Part shown: one piece after another, positions 17,927-26,284 of the stretch
How the letters are laid out: each line of letters starts with the position of its first letter
Position numbering within the stretch: position 1 is the first letter of the stretch
Assembly (NCBI RefSeq): GCF_022024015.1
Contig: NZ_CP091786.1
Location: forward strand, 2,232,001-2,296,000
Length of the DNA stretch: 64,000 nt
Source: Prevotella sp. E9-3
GTDB lineage: Bacteria > Bacteroidota > Bacteroidia > Bacteroidales > Bacteroidaceae
Direction of reading: 5' to 3'
Notes under the pieces: generated by a model
What the model saw: only the letters and a program-made list of their open reading frames with translations
Databases searched by the model: none
What the model was told of the DNA's origin: nothing
Made by a program: the position numbers and the translations under genes

Positions 17927-19681
17927 ATGAAGAGTAACGAACTGCAAAACATCAAGCAAAGATACAACATCGTGGGCAACTGCGATGCTCTCAATCATGT
18001 CATCGACGTTGCCTTGCAGGTAGCGCCTACCGACCTCAGCGTACTCATCATAGGCGAAAGCGGTGTGGGAAAGGAAATCATTCCACGTGTCATCCACGAC
18101 AACTCCCCCCGCCGCCGCGAAAAGTATTTCGCCATCAACTGCGGATCCATTCCCGAAGGCACCATCGACAGCGAACTGTTCGGACATGTCAAGGGCTCCT
18201 ACACAGGTGCCATCAACGACTCGCCTGGATATTTCGGCGTTGCCGACAAGGGCACGCTCTTTCTCGACGAAGTAGGCGAACTGCCATTAGCCACACAGGC
18301 GCGACTGCTCCGTGTGCTGGAAAACGGAGAGTACATACCCGTGGGCGCAACCGAAGTGAGAAAAACCAATGTGCGCATTGTGGCTGCCACCAACGTGAAC
18401 ATCCAGAAAGCCATCAGCGAAGGGCGATTCCGTGAAGACCTCTACTACCGCTTAAATGAAGTGGCAGTACAAATGCCTCCACTGCGCGAACGTGGCGAGG
18501 ATATCGTGCTCCTTTTCCGTCTCTTTGCCATGCAGATGGCCGAGAAATACAAAATGGATCGCATCCAGCTCACCGACGAGGCCAAACAGATGCTGATGCG
18601 ATATAAGTGGCCGGGAAACGTTCGACAACTGAAGAACATCACCCAGCAGATTTCAGTACTCAGTCCTGAACGCATCATCACCCCACAGGTGTTGGCACAA
18701 TTCATTCCACAAGACCGCGAGAGCACCCAACTGGCCGTTATCAATCAAGGTAGCGACCATTCATTCGAGAACGAACGGGAAATCCTCTATAAGATACTCT
18801 TCGAACTGCGCGGCAACGTAAACGACATGCGCCGTGAAATGAGCCAGCTGAAAAAGCGTATTGAAGAAGTGCAGACGGCTCCGCAGCCCACTATCATCGG
18901 CACATCAGGTGCTTCGGCGCCAGCTCCAATACAGGCCATCACCCCATCTACAATCACCTCTGCCCCCATCACCCCACTTCAGCCAGAAGCCGAAGATGCA
19001 GTAGCCGAGGAATACGTAGAGCCAGCACCAGAGCAAGAGAATCTGAACCTGAACGACCTGAGCCGACAGATGCTGGAAAAAGCCTTAGAGCGAAACAATG
19101 GCAACCGCAAAAAGGCAGCCCAAGAACTGGGCATCAGCGACCGCACCCTCTACCGCCGACTCAAACAGTATGGACTCACATTGCTCCTACCCCTCATCAT
19201 GCTCACCAGTATGATGTTCACGTCGTGCACTGTCAGCTATAAATTCAATGGCGCCAGCATCGACTATACAAAGACAAAGACCATACAAATCAGCGACTTC
19301 CCCATTCGCTCCAACTACGTATGGGGCCCCATGGCCAACATATTCAACAACCAGTTGAAAGACCAGTTTGCCAACCACACCAAACTGATTCAGGTACGCC
19401 GCAATGGCGACCTCCGTCTCGATGGCGAGATAACCCGCTACGAGCAACGCAACAAATCAGTCTCTGCCGAAGGATATTCTGCACAGACAGAACTCTCCAT
19501 CACGGTCAACGTGCGTTTCACCAACACCGTGAACCATTCCGAAGACTTTGAGCGCCAGTTCACCGCCTCAACCACTTACGAGACCACTCAGTCACTGAAT
19601 TCTGTGCAGGAAGAACTCGTCACCCAAATGGTGAAAGACATCTGCGACCAGATATTCAATGCAACCGTTGCAAACTGGTAG
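17927..19681 (+). CDS. Sigma-54-type AAA+ activator fused in frame to LptE lipoprotein
   Basis: The open frame has 584 codons. Residues 1-415 are a sigma-54-interaction AAA+ domain without receiver: Walker A GESGVGKE (about 43-50), the GAFTGA loop as GSYTGA, Walker B GTLFLDEVGEL, REDLYYRL and a C-terminal Fis-type helix-turn-helix (RKKAAQELGISDRTLYRRL). The frame then continues without a stop into a lipoprotein signal (hydrophobic LLLPLIMLTS, lipobox MFTSC) and about 160 residues typical of Bacteroidota LptE, the lipoprotein plug of the LPS exporter LptD (CTVSYKFNGASIDY, DFPIRSNYV). The two are normally separate genes. Either they are truly fused, or lptE starts internally (TTG 19181 or an upstream codon), using the basic HTH tail as signal n-region. 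Confidence 0.85.
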   Translation: MKSNELQNIKQRYNIVGNCDALNHVIDVALQVAPTDLSVLIIGESGVGKEIIPRVIHDNSPRRREKYFAINCGSIPEGTIDSELFGHVKGSYTGAINDSPGYFGVADKGTLFLDEVGELPLATQARLLRVLENGEYIPVGATEVRKTNVRIVAATNVNIQKAISEGRFREDLYYRLNEVAVQMPPLRERGEDIVLLFRLFAMQMAEKYKMDRIQLTDEAKQMLMRYKWPGNVRQLKNITQQISVLSPERIITPQVLAQFIPQDRESTQLAVINQGSDHSFENEREILYKILFELRGNVNDMRREMSQLKKRIEEVQTAPQPTIIGTSGASAPAPIQAITPSTITSAPITPLQPEAEDAVAEEYVEPAPEQENLNLNDLSRQMLEKALERNNGNRKKAAQELGISDRTLYRRLKQYGLTLLLPLIMLTSMMFTSCTVSYKFNGASIDYTKTKTIQISDFPIRSNYVWGPMANIFNNQLKDQFANHTKLIQVRRNGDLRLDGEITRYEQRNKSVSAEGYSAQTELSITVNVRFTNTVNHSEDFERQFTASTTYETTQSLNSVQEELVTQMVKDICDQIFNATVANW

Positions 19682-19710
19682 AAGTGAAGAATGAAGAATG
19701 AAGAGTGAAG

Positions 19711-19758
19711 AGTGAAGAATCATTAGAGTGAAAACCGGTTCAGCCGGTTTTAAACAAA
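19711..19758 (+). repeat. Dispersed hairpin repeat, copy 2
   Basis: This is the inverted partner of 10356-10402. The hairpin AAAACCGGTTCAGCCGGTTTT at 19731-19751 is preceded by several GTGAAGA/ATGAAGA words from 19684. It follows the activator-LptE stop directly and may terminate that transcript. Confidence 0.85.
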
Positions 19759-19779
19759 TAATTTACTTCTGCAAGAAAA

Positions 19780-20559
19780 ATGGAAATAGCCGAACTGATA
19801 AAGCAACCAGAACAGATGGACCGCGACACACTCTATGAGTTGCGTTCCACACTGGCCATGTATCCCTATTTCCAGACCGTCCGCCTGCTCATGTTGCAGA
19901 ACCTTTACCTGCTGCACGATCCCACCTTCGATGAAGAACTGCGCCGCGCCGCTATCTACATCACCGACCGCAAAGTACTCTTCCAACTGGTTGAAGCCGG
20001 ACACTATCAGCTGCAGCCCAAAAAATCCAAGAGCCAGCAGGCAGACGCTGCCGACTCCAAGGACGGAAGCCGCACCATTTCACTCATCAACGACTTCCTC
20101 GACTCTATACCCAAAGAGGGCGACGAAAAAGCCGACGAAGCCACCACAGGCCAGCGACGCAAGCGCAAGCCCACCCCTGCCGATGCAGCCGTTGACTATG
20201 TTGCCTACCTGCTGGAAAGTGAAAGCGAAGAAGAACGCGAGCACGATGCCGAACAACCGCAACTGCGAGGCATCAGCCTCATCGACTCGTTCATAGAAAA
20301 CGACAAGGGCAAGATAGTGCTCAACGAAAATCCTACCCTCAAGCCCGAGATAGACGAACAGCCACTCACGGCCGAAGAAGAAGAGAAAAACGGATATTAC
20401 ACCGAAACACTGGCCCGAATTTACATCAAACAAGGCAGATATTCCAAAGCTTTAGAAATAATTAGCCGATTAAGTTTGCAATATCCAAAAAAAAATGCTT
20501 ACTTTGCAGACCAAATTCGATTTTTACAAAAATTGATTATAAATAATAACAAAAAATAA
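19780..20559 (+). CDS. Conserved Bacteroidota protein with C-terminal TPR-like helices
   Basis: This 259-residue soluble protein has no signal. The N-terminal 85 residues are helical and conserved-looking (LRSTLAMYPYFQTVRLLMLQNLYLL). A long acidic, Lys/Glu-rich linker follows (about 85-190), containing ISLINDFLDSIP and ISLIDSFIEN, two similar short motifs. The C-terminus (YYTETLARIYIKQGRYSKALEIISRLSLQYP) is one TPR-like helix pair. It sits between the LptE-containing gene and secG, and the gap to secG is only nine bases, suggesting co-transcription with envelope-export genes. I know no assigned function; an adaptor role is only a guess from the TPR motif. Confidence 0.7.
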   Translation: MEIAELIKQPEQMDRDTLYELRSTLAMYPYFQTVRLLMLQNLYLLHDPTFDEELRRAAIYITDRKVLFQLVEAGHYQLQPKKSKSQQADAADSKDGSRTISLINDFLDSIPKEGDEKADEATTGQRRKRKPTPADAAVDYVAYLLESESEEEREHDAEQPQLRGISLIDSFIENDKGKIVLNENPTLKPEIDEQPLTAEEEEKNGYYTETLARIYIKQGRYSKALEIISRLSLQYPKKNAYFADQIRFLQKLIINNNKK

Positions 20560-20568
20560 AACAAAACA

Positions 20569-20928
20569 ATGTACACACTATTAGTAATTTTCATCGTTAT
20601 TGCAGCGTTGCTCATGATTGGCATTGTGCTGATTCAGGAGTCGAAGGGTGGCGGTCTTGCCTCTAACTTCGCTTCTTACAACCAGATTGGCGGTGTGCGT
20701 AAGACTACCGACTTCATTGAAAAGGCCACCTTCTTCCTGGCAGGCTTCATGGTAGTTGTCAGCATCCTTTGCACCTATGTTGCTCCCACTGGCACTCACA
20801 CAGAATCAGTAATGGAAGGTATCGAAAATCCCGTTACCAATCCTAACAATCTGCCCGGTTTTGGTGCCAGTCAGACACAGGAAGAAGCTCCTGCTGCTGC
20901 TGAAACACCTGCAGAACCTGCAAAATAA
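20569..20928 (+). CDS. secG: Preprotein translocase subunit SecG
   Basis: This 119-residue protein has the SecG pattern: an N-terminal membrane segment (LLVIFIVIAALLMIGIVLIQ), the conserved cytoplasmic loop QESKGGGLASNF, a second membrane segment (TFFLAGFMVVVSILCTYV) and a variable Ala/Pro/Glu-rich C-terminal tail. It is an inner-membrane component of the SecYEG channel that assists SecA-driven export. The tail is longer than in Escherichia coli, as is common in Bacteroidota. Confidence 0.93.
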   Translation: MYTLLVIFIVIAALLMIGIVLIQESKGGGLASNFASYNQIGGVRKTTDFIEKATFFLAGFMVVVSILCTYVAPTGTHTESVMEGIENPVTNPNNLPGFGASQTQEEAPAAAETPAEPAK

Positions 20929-20946
20929 AGAAAAAAAGCGCAAAAA

Positions 20947-20985
20947 GTACGGGAAATATTTTGCAGTTCCAATTTTTTCCCGTAC
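20947..20985. promoter_or_regulatory. Perfect 10-bp inverted repeat before tRNA-His
   Basis: The arms GTACGGGAAA (20947-20956) and TTTCCCGTAC (20976-20985) are separated by 19 bases. The right arm overlaps the start of the TACCTTTG box at 20983-20990. It could be the secG transcript end structure or an operator on the tRNA promoter. Confidence 0.5.
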
Positions 20986-20990
20986 CTTTG
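20983..20990 (+). promoter_or_regulatory. -7 box (TACCTTTG) of tRNA-His
   Basis: A consensus TAnnTTTG element about 50 bases upstream of the tRNA. Confidence 0.5.
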
Positions 20991-21040
20991 CACTCGCTTT
21001 TAAGGAACAACATTTCCTTAGTAAGTAAAAAGACATTGAT

Positions 21041-21115
21041 GGTGCCCGTAGTTCAGTTGGTTAGAGCGTCAGATTGTGGTTCTGAATGTCGACGGTTCGA
21101 GTCCGTCCGGGCACC
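21041..21115 (+). tRNA. tRNA-His (GTG anticodon)
   Basis: It folds as a full cloverleaf. The acceptor stem GTGCCCG pairs with CGGGCAC, the D-arm contains AGTTGGTTAGAGC, the anticodon loop is TTGTGGT with anticodon GTG, and the T-arm contains GGTTCGAGTCC. The extra G at 21041 opposite discriminator C at 21115 is the identity feature of tRNA-His. The CCA end is not encoded. Confidence 0.95.
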
Positions 21116-21123
21116 CCTCAAAC

Positions 21124-21158
21124 AAAATCCCTGTAAGTCAAGTACTTGCAGGGATTTT
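21124..21158 (+). terminator. Intrinsic terminator of tRNA-His
   Basis: Arms AAAATCCCTGTAAGT and ACTTGCAGGGATTTT with one G-T pair, ending in T-run sequence. Confidence 0.8.
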
Positions 21159-21409
21159 CAATTCCAACGCCTTCCAATTTTGATGGAACATTGATGGAAC
21201 ATTTTTAAGTTGTTCTGAGAAAAATATGTGCCAAATAGTCATAAAGGCGTATATGGATTCTAATAAATCCAACACTCACGATTGCATCTATTTAATAAGG
21301 TTCGCATATATCGCGCCTCAACCCTGCTATTTTTCTTCATCTACGAATGTATTTCATCGTCTGATGCAGATAAATATCATTTTTGCTTTGTTCTTTCAAT
21401 AAATCTTCG
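21159..21409. other. Gap between the tRNA terminator and the next promoter
   Basis: This AT-rich stretch has a direct duplication of TTGATGGAACAT (about 21179-21202) just after the tRNA. I see no gene, integrase or second copy of the tRNA 3' end in it. Confidence 0.5.
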
Positions 21410-21417
21410 TACCTTTG
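21410..21417 (+). promoter_or_regulatory. -7 box (TACCTTTG) with a long leader to the small gene
   Basis: Consensus TAnnTTTG. The leader from about 21424 to 21540 is unusually long for this genome and contains short complementary words (ACTCGC, GCGGAAGC, CCACGGTGG), so it may be structured. Confidence 0.5.
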
Positions 21418-21540
21418 CACCCGAAGCATCAAGAGCAGACACTCGCAAGAGTGGACTCGCCAACCGAGCAATAGCATTGAGCCACGGTGGTCAAGGTACG
21501 ATGCGGAAGCAACATTATTCACTTCAAAAACAAAAACGTT

Positions 21541-21807
21541 ATGCAACAAAGCATTTATTACATCAAGTTCGCTCTGCAATTCGCAGACATGCAAATCACC
21601 GAGTTAGTTAACATCTTCAACCGCCAGGTTGGTAATCGTGGCTGGACAAGTATGCGAGCCTATCACGACCAGGCTCTCATTGGTGAGTTTCAACGGCGGG
21701 GAATAGACACCACAAATATATATGACGGGCATGTTGTCTGCTTCGCTCACCCCGTCACGTATGATTTGACCATAAACAAATTGGTTCTCGTAAACCAAAC
21801 CTTATAA
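21541..21807 (+). CDS. Small conserved-looking protein of unknown function
   Basis: This 88-residue protein has no signal peptide. It begins with hydrophobic-amphipathic IYYIKFALQFADM and contains 'NRGWTSMRAYHDQALIGEF' and HPVTYDLTINKLVL. It has its own promoter, a leader of about 120 bases and a terminator right behind the stop, so it is an isolated transcription unit at the left edge of the accessory island. I do not recognise a domain. The codon pattern (complete frame between regulatory sites) supports a real gene. Confidence 0.6.
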   Translation: MQQSIYYIKFALQFADMQITELVNIFNRQVGNRGWTSMRAYHDQALIGEFQRRGIDTTNIYDGHVVCFAHPVTYDLTINKLVLVNQTL

Positions 21808-21818
21808 TATAATAAGGT

Positions 21819-21850
21819 AATCCCTTGCATCTGCTTTTGCAGGGGATTTT
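21819..21850 (+). terminator. Intrinsic terminator of the small gene
   Basis: Arms AATCCCTTGCA and TGCAGGGGATT with a short loop, then TTTTC. Confidence 0.75.
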
Positions 21851-21967
21851 CTTCTGAATTCTTCCAAAACCAATTGATTTTAATACATAAAATGAACGAA
21901 ATTCATTAAAATCGTCGAATTTTGCAACATTTTTAGGACTTTTGTCTTTGTTCTGCATGGAATTTTG

Positions 21968-21975
21968 TAATTTTG
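21968..21975 (+). promoter_or_regulatory. -7 box (TAATTTTG) at the head of the Ssp-type island
   Basis: TAATTTTG lies 23 bases before ATG 21999. It is the only clear promoter before the run of genes to 36.2 kb. Confidence 0.55.
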
Positions 21976-21998
21976 TGCCATTAATCTAAAATGGCAAT

Positions 21999-22220
21999 AT
22001 GGCAGCTAACAAAGATCTCAACCGCCTGAAGGTGGTACTCGTAGAAAAGAAAAAGTCCAGTCTCTGGTTATCAAAGCAACTGGGATGTGCGCCAACGACG
22101 GTGTCGAAATGGTGTACTAATTCGTCGCAACCTCCATTGGAGATGCTGATGAAGACGGCAAAATTATTAGGTGTTGAGATAATGGACTTAATCAATAAGG
22201 AGTCTTTCGAATCCATATAA
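21999..22220 (+). CDS. Xre/Cro-type helix-turn-helix regulator
   Basis: This 73-residue single-domain protein has the HTH centred on SLWLSKQLGCAPTTVSKWC, where recognition-helix residues follow the usual Q/T-TVSKW pattern, and ends with AKLLGVEIMDLINKE, the last helix of the family. It is the first gene of the island, ten bases before the sspB-like ATG, so it probably represses its own promoter and the whole modification-restriction operon. Small regulators of this kind often delay the restriction part after transfer; that role is inferred. Confidence 0.8.
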   Translation: MAANKDLNRLKVVLVEKKKSSLWLSKQLGCAPTTVSKWCTNSSQPPLEMLMKTAKLLGVEIMDLINKESFESI

Positions 22221-22230
22221 CGTGATAATC

Positions 22231-23082
22231 ATGACGAATAAATATATATTCTCTGGTCACGAGTCTTTTCCCTGTAAAACATTATGGTTGAAGAAGGGTT
22301 ATGATTTCGTTATTCAGGGAAAGGATTTTAACAGTTCCGAAGCTGTGATTGATTTAGGTGTCGGCAAGAATATGGTTGCTGCCATTCGTTTCTGGCTTCG
22401 AGTATTTGGCATTTGTGAAAACGACCAACTTACCTGGCTTGGCAACTATCTATTTAATGACGAGAACGGCAAAGATAAATATTTGGAAGACCTGGCAACG
22501 CTTTGGCTTTTGCATTTTCATCTTATATATAGAAATGACGCAACGCTTTACAACTGGTTTTTTACTGATTTTCAGAGAGGCAGAAAGCCGTTCACTCGGG
22601 AAAGTCTGATTACTTACGTTAAGCGCAGAATGATTGGCGAAGGAAAAGAAAAGCAATTTAATGCCAATACCGTTAAGAGAGATGTGGGCGTATTATTACA
22701 AAATTATTGTATGCCACGCAAGATTCAGTCGCATGAGGACTTCTCTTCTTTGTTATTGGATTTGCATTTGCTTCTCTATAGGGAAGACACAAAGGAATAC
22801 GTTTTTAATAATGAAGGAAAGGCAACGGTCATTCCAGAAATATTTCTCTATGGGTTATTGATTATTAAAGGAAAAGACAATTCTATATCATTTGATACGC
22901 TTCAAGAATTAGGTCTTATCTTCTGTATGACAGATCTTGAGATGCTAGATATGTTGAGACTTCTAACGGAACGTTACCCTGATTTGCTTCATTATAGTGA
23001 TGTTGCTGGCATACGCCAAGTTCAGATGATCAAACAAGTTGAACCACGTAATATTTTGAGTCATTATTATGAAACAGTTTAG
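22231..23082 (+). CDS. sspB: SspB-like DUF4007 protein of single-strand DNA phosphorothioation
   Basis: The protein has 283 residues from ATG 22231 (an upstream GTG 22222 is in frame). The opening NKYIFSGHESFPCKTLWLKKG, with 'IDLGVGKNMVAAIRFW', is the DUF4007 signature. In characterised Ssp systems the DUF4007 protein SspB is a DNA nickase that opens one strand so sulfur can replace a backbone oxygen. The following genes, an ATPase and a PAPS-reductase-like protein, match SspC and SspD in order, which supports the call. The 14-base overlap with the next gene implies coupled translation. The orthology is from motifs and context; the catalytic residues are not certain. Confidence 0.82.
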   Translation: MTNKYIFSGHESFPCKTLWLKKGYDFVIQGKDFNSSEAVIDLGVGKNMVAAIRFWLRVFGICENDQLTWLGNYLFNDENGKDKYLEDLATLWLLHFHLIYRNDATLYNWFFTDFQRGRKPFTRESLITYVKRRMIGEGKEKQFNANTVKRDVGVLLQNYCMPRKIQSHEDFSSLLLDLHLLLYREDTKEYVFNNEGKATVIPEIFLYGLLIIKGKDNSISFDTLQELGLIFCMTDLEMLDMLRLLTERYPDLLHYSDVAGIRQVQMIKQVEPRNILSHYYETV

Positions 23083-26000
23083 CTTATCAGCCAATATTGA
23101 GAATGGTTTCCCTGACGGGATGCAATATATCGTTACGCCTAATGCACGAACGGCTGTTAGTACAATGGTCAACGATTATCATGTAGGAATACATTCTTTT
23201 ACCATTATTGGCTCATACGGAACGGGAAAGTCAAGTTTCCTATTGGCTTTAGAGGAAGATTTACGTGCAACGACTCGTTTAAAGCATCTGATTAATCCGA
23301 AAACACTCTCTGATGCTAAGGATTACGAAGTTCTGAACATTATTGGTGATTATGCAGATTTGTCAAAACTCTTGCGTAATGCTTTGCGGGTGGAAGGTGA
23401 GGACAACAGCGTTATAGATGAATTAAAAGCCTATTATCAATATTTGCATACTCACGGCAAATCCCTGGTAATTGTAATTGACGAGTTTGGGAAAGTATTG
23501 GAACATGCATCCAAAAACAATCCTGAGCAGGAGCTATACTTCATGCAGAAATTGGCTGAGTTTGTGAATGTCCCCTCTCGCCAGATTCTGCTGCTCACAA
23601 CCTTGCATCAGAATTTCAGTTCGTATGCCAAAGGGCTTACGGAGTCCCAACGTAACGAATGGACTAAAGTAAAAGGCCGTTTTAAGGAAATCACATTCGT
23701 AGAACCCATAGAGCAAATCCTGTATTTGGCCTCTTCACAGTATAAGTCTCAAGGAGAACAAGCCAATACCAAACAGCTCTATCAGCTTGCACTCGAAACT
23801 AAGTTTGTCTCCTCAGCTTTCGCATACGAAACGGCTCAGAATTTGTCTCCGCTTGATCCTTTTTCGGCTTTTGCCATAACTTCGGCAATCCAACGATATG
23901 GGCAGAACGAACGTTCACTTTTTACTTTCCTTGCTGCAAGAGGGAAGAACTCGCTTCATGACTTTGAGTCAAAGCCTGATTTGACTTTCAACTTAGGATA
24001 CGTCTATGATTACATCATTTATAACTTCTATTCTTATTTAAAGGATGCCAATGCCGACTCAATGGCATGGAGTTCCATACAACTGTCAATAGAAAGAGCT
24101 GAAGGACAAGAATGGGATTCAGAAGAAACACTGATGAGCGCAATCTGGCTTATCAAAGCTATTGGGCTGCTTAATTTGTTCTCTATTGCCACCTTTAAGT
24201 TGACAGCAGAGCAAATGGCAAAATATGCAAGCCTTGCTATGGCTATCCCTGATGCGGAATCCATTCTCCACAAATTAGAACAATTCAAGATTATCAGATA
24301 TGCCGCCTACAAGCAACGGCTCTTACTATTTGAAGGTACGGATGTAGACTTAGAAGCCGAGATTAAGAAAGCGACAGGGATTGTTCCCAAACCGATTTCT
24401 TACATCGTAGACTTGGAGAAATACTTCGTGAATAGAATTTCTCCAGTCAAAGCTCACTTTTATCAGCATGGTACTCCCCGCTACTTTGAATATATGATTC
24501 GTGAAGAACCAGTAGATATTGTGCCAACAGGTGACACAGATGGCATCATTGAACTGATATTCTCGGACAAGGATTCACTAAAAGATGTAACTGCGTTTAG
24601 CACAGATAACGATCACGCTCTCATTTTTGCCTACTTCAACAATGCAGATGATATTATCGAACATCTTCATCGTATCAAAATTTACGAGTATATTACTGAG
24701 AAAGTGTTGATTGACAAAAGCGACCGTGTGGCGAATCAGGAAATAGCACGGCTAAAGGCTTACGAAGAGACTCTTTTAGTCAAGGCCATCAGCACGAATT
24801 TGTTTGAATACACCGAGAATGTAACTTGGCTTTTCAAAGGGCAACATAAAGACGTACATTCCCTGCTCGACTTCAACAAATTGCTGTCTGAGGTATGTGA
24901 TGATGTATATTCATTGACACCTGTGATGAACAATGAATTATTTAATCGCCACAAACTGCCTGGTACTATATCTTCGGCCCGTGTAAAATACCTTACGGCA
25001 CTGTTGAATCATTATAACGAGGCAGAGCTTGGTTTTGAACCAGATAAGTTTCCTCCTGAAAAGACTATATACTACTCACTACTAAAGAATACGGGACTTC
25101 ATCGAAACGGACAACTAAATGATGCACCAAACAATCCGGATTTCATGTCTGTATGGACGGCTTGTGAGGATTTCTTACATAGTACAATTAGTAAGCCGCG
25201 AAAAGTGTCTGCACTCATTAAGTTGCTCTCATCACAGCCATACAAACTCAAACAGGGATTTCTTGATTTTTGGATTCCTACCTATCTATTCTTGCGCCGT
25301 CAGGACTTTGCCTTGTATAATGTGTCAAAAGGGGCTTTTATGCCAGAGGTGAATATGGAGTTTTTTGACTTGCTTCCCAAGCACCCTGCTGATTTTGAAC
25401 TCAAAGCGTATGCCATAGATGGGGTTAAGTTGAGTTTCTTCAACCAATATCGTCAATTTGTACGGTTAGGCGAAGAGGGCAGTATCACTACTGATAAGTT
25501 CGTAGAAACGATTAAGCCATTCTTCTTCTTCTATCGCCAGTTGAATGATTACGCTAAGCATACTCACAAGTTTGACCACTCCTCAACACTCCGCTTCCGT
25601 GAAGTTTTGGCTATGGCAAAGGACCCGGAGAAGGCTTTTTTTGAAGACTTACCAGAAGCATTGGGCTATAATAGGGATTCTTTGCAACAAGAACAGTTTG
25701 TCAATGAATATGGTAACATCATTCAGCGTGCTATTCGTGAACTTCGTTCGTGTTATACAAGACTTATCAATCGTATAGAAGAGCGTTTGATTGATGGACT
25801 CAATCTGGAGTCATCGGAATATGAAGAGTATGTTAAAGAGATACGGATGAGATTGAGTAATGTAAGAACATATCTGATGACAGACAAACAACGTGAATTT
25901 TATACTCACGCCATCACTGAATACGATAACCGTGCAGAATGGTACCAATCTGTGTGTTATACCGTTTTGGACCAACAGCTTGATTCGCTACGTGACGAAC

Positions 26001-26284
26001 AAGAGGAGAAGTTGCTTGATGATCTCATATATATGTTCCGTACTTGCGAAAAATATGCTGATATTTCTAAGAAAACAGTTAAAGGAAGTGGAGAAGATGC
26101 TTATTCCTTTGATATGGTGACGAATCATGGAACAAACATAAGAACCCAGACATACGTTCTGTCAGAGAAAGATAAACAGAAAGCAACTTGTCTTGAAGAA
26201 CAACTAAGCAAAGTACTTTCTGGAAATTCCAATTTAGATGTTTGTGCTTTGTTGTCTCTGCTAAATAAGAAAGTGACAAAATGA
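23069..26284 (+). CDS. sspC: SspC-like P-loop ATPase of the phosphorothioation complex
   Basis: This 1071-residue protein has an N-terminal ATPase domain: Walker A GSYGTGKSS (48-56) and Walker B LVIVIDEFGK (133-142), followed by a sensor-like LLLTTLHQNF. The remaining 800 residues are largely helical with no recognised enzyme motif. SspC in known systems is a large ATPase that works with SspD and SspB in sulfur insertion. Size, position and neighbours fit. The gene overlaps sspB by 14 bases and the sspD-like gene by 4 (ATGA). A BREX BrxC ATPase is an alternative for such a protein, but no PglX, PglZ or BrxL is present. Confidence 0.78.
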   Translation: MKQFSLSANIENGFPDGMQYIVTPNARTAVSTMVNDYHVGIHSFTIIGSYGTGKSSFLLALEEDLRATTRLKHLINPKTLSDAKDYEVLNIIGDYADLSKLLRNALRVEGEDNSVIDELKAYYQYLHTHGKSLVIVIDEFGKVLEHASKNNPEQELYFMQKLAEFVNVPSRQILLLTTLHQNFSSYAKGLTESQRNEWTKVKGRFKEITFVEPIEQILYLASSQYKSQGEQANTKQLYQLALETKFVSSAFAYETAQNLSPLDPFSAFAITSAIQRYGQNERSLFTFLAARGKNSLHDFESKPDLTFNLGYVYDYIIYNFYSYLKDANADSMAWSSIQLSIERAEGQEWDSEETLMSAIWLIKAIGLLNLFSIATFKLTAEQMAKYASLAMAIPDAESILHKLEQFKIIRYAAYKQRLLLFEGTDVDLEAEIKKATGIVPKPISYIVDLEKYFVNRISPVKAHFYQHGTPRYFEYMIREEPVDIVPTGDTDGIIELIFSDKDSLKDVTAFSTDNDHALIFAYFNNADDIIEHLHRIKIYEYITEKVLIDKSDRVANQEIARLKAYEETLLVKAISTNLFEYTENVTWLFKGQHKDVHSLLDFNKLLSEVCDDVYSLTPVMNNELFNRHKLPGTISSARVKYLTALLNHYNEAELGFEPDKFPPEKTIYYSLLKNTGLHRNGQLNDAPNNPDFMSVWTACEDFLHSTISKPRKVSALIKLLSSQPYKLKQGFLDFWIPTYLFLRRQDFALYNVSKGAFMPEVNMEFFDLLPKHPADFELKAYAIDGVKLSFFNQYRQFVRLGEEGSITTDKFVETIKPFFFFYRQLNDYAKHTHKFDHSSTLRFREVLAMAKDPEKAFFEDLPEALGYNRDSLQQEQFVNEYGNIIQRAIRELRSCYTRLINRIEERLIDGLNLESSEYEEYVKEIRMRLSNVRTYLMTDKQREFYTHAITEYDNRAEWYQSVCYTVLDQQLDSLRDEQEEKLLDDLIYMFRTCEKYADISKKTVKGSGEDAYSFDMVTNHGTNIRTQTYVLSEKDKQKATCLEEQLSKVLSGNSNLDVCALLSLLNKKVTK

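Noticed and set aside
21041..21409. tRNA-His as integration site of the island
   Set aside because: No integrase is present and no duplicate of the tRNA 3' end was found in the window, so an attachment site cannot be supported.
23069..26284. BREX-type BrxC ATPase
   Set aside because: There is no PglX methyltransferase, PglZ or BrxL; the DUF4007 and PAPS-reductase-like neighbours fit an Ssp system.
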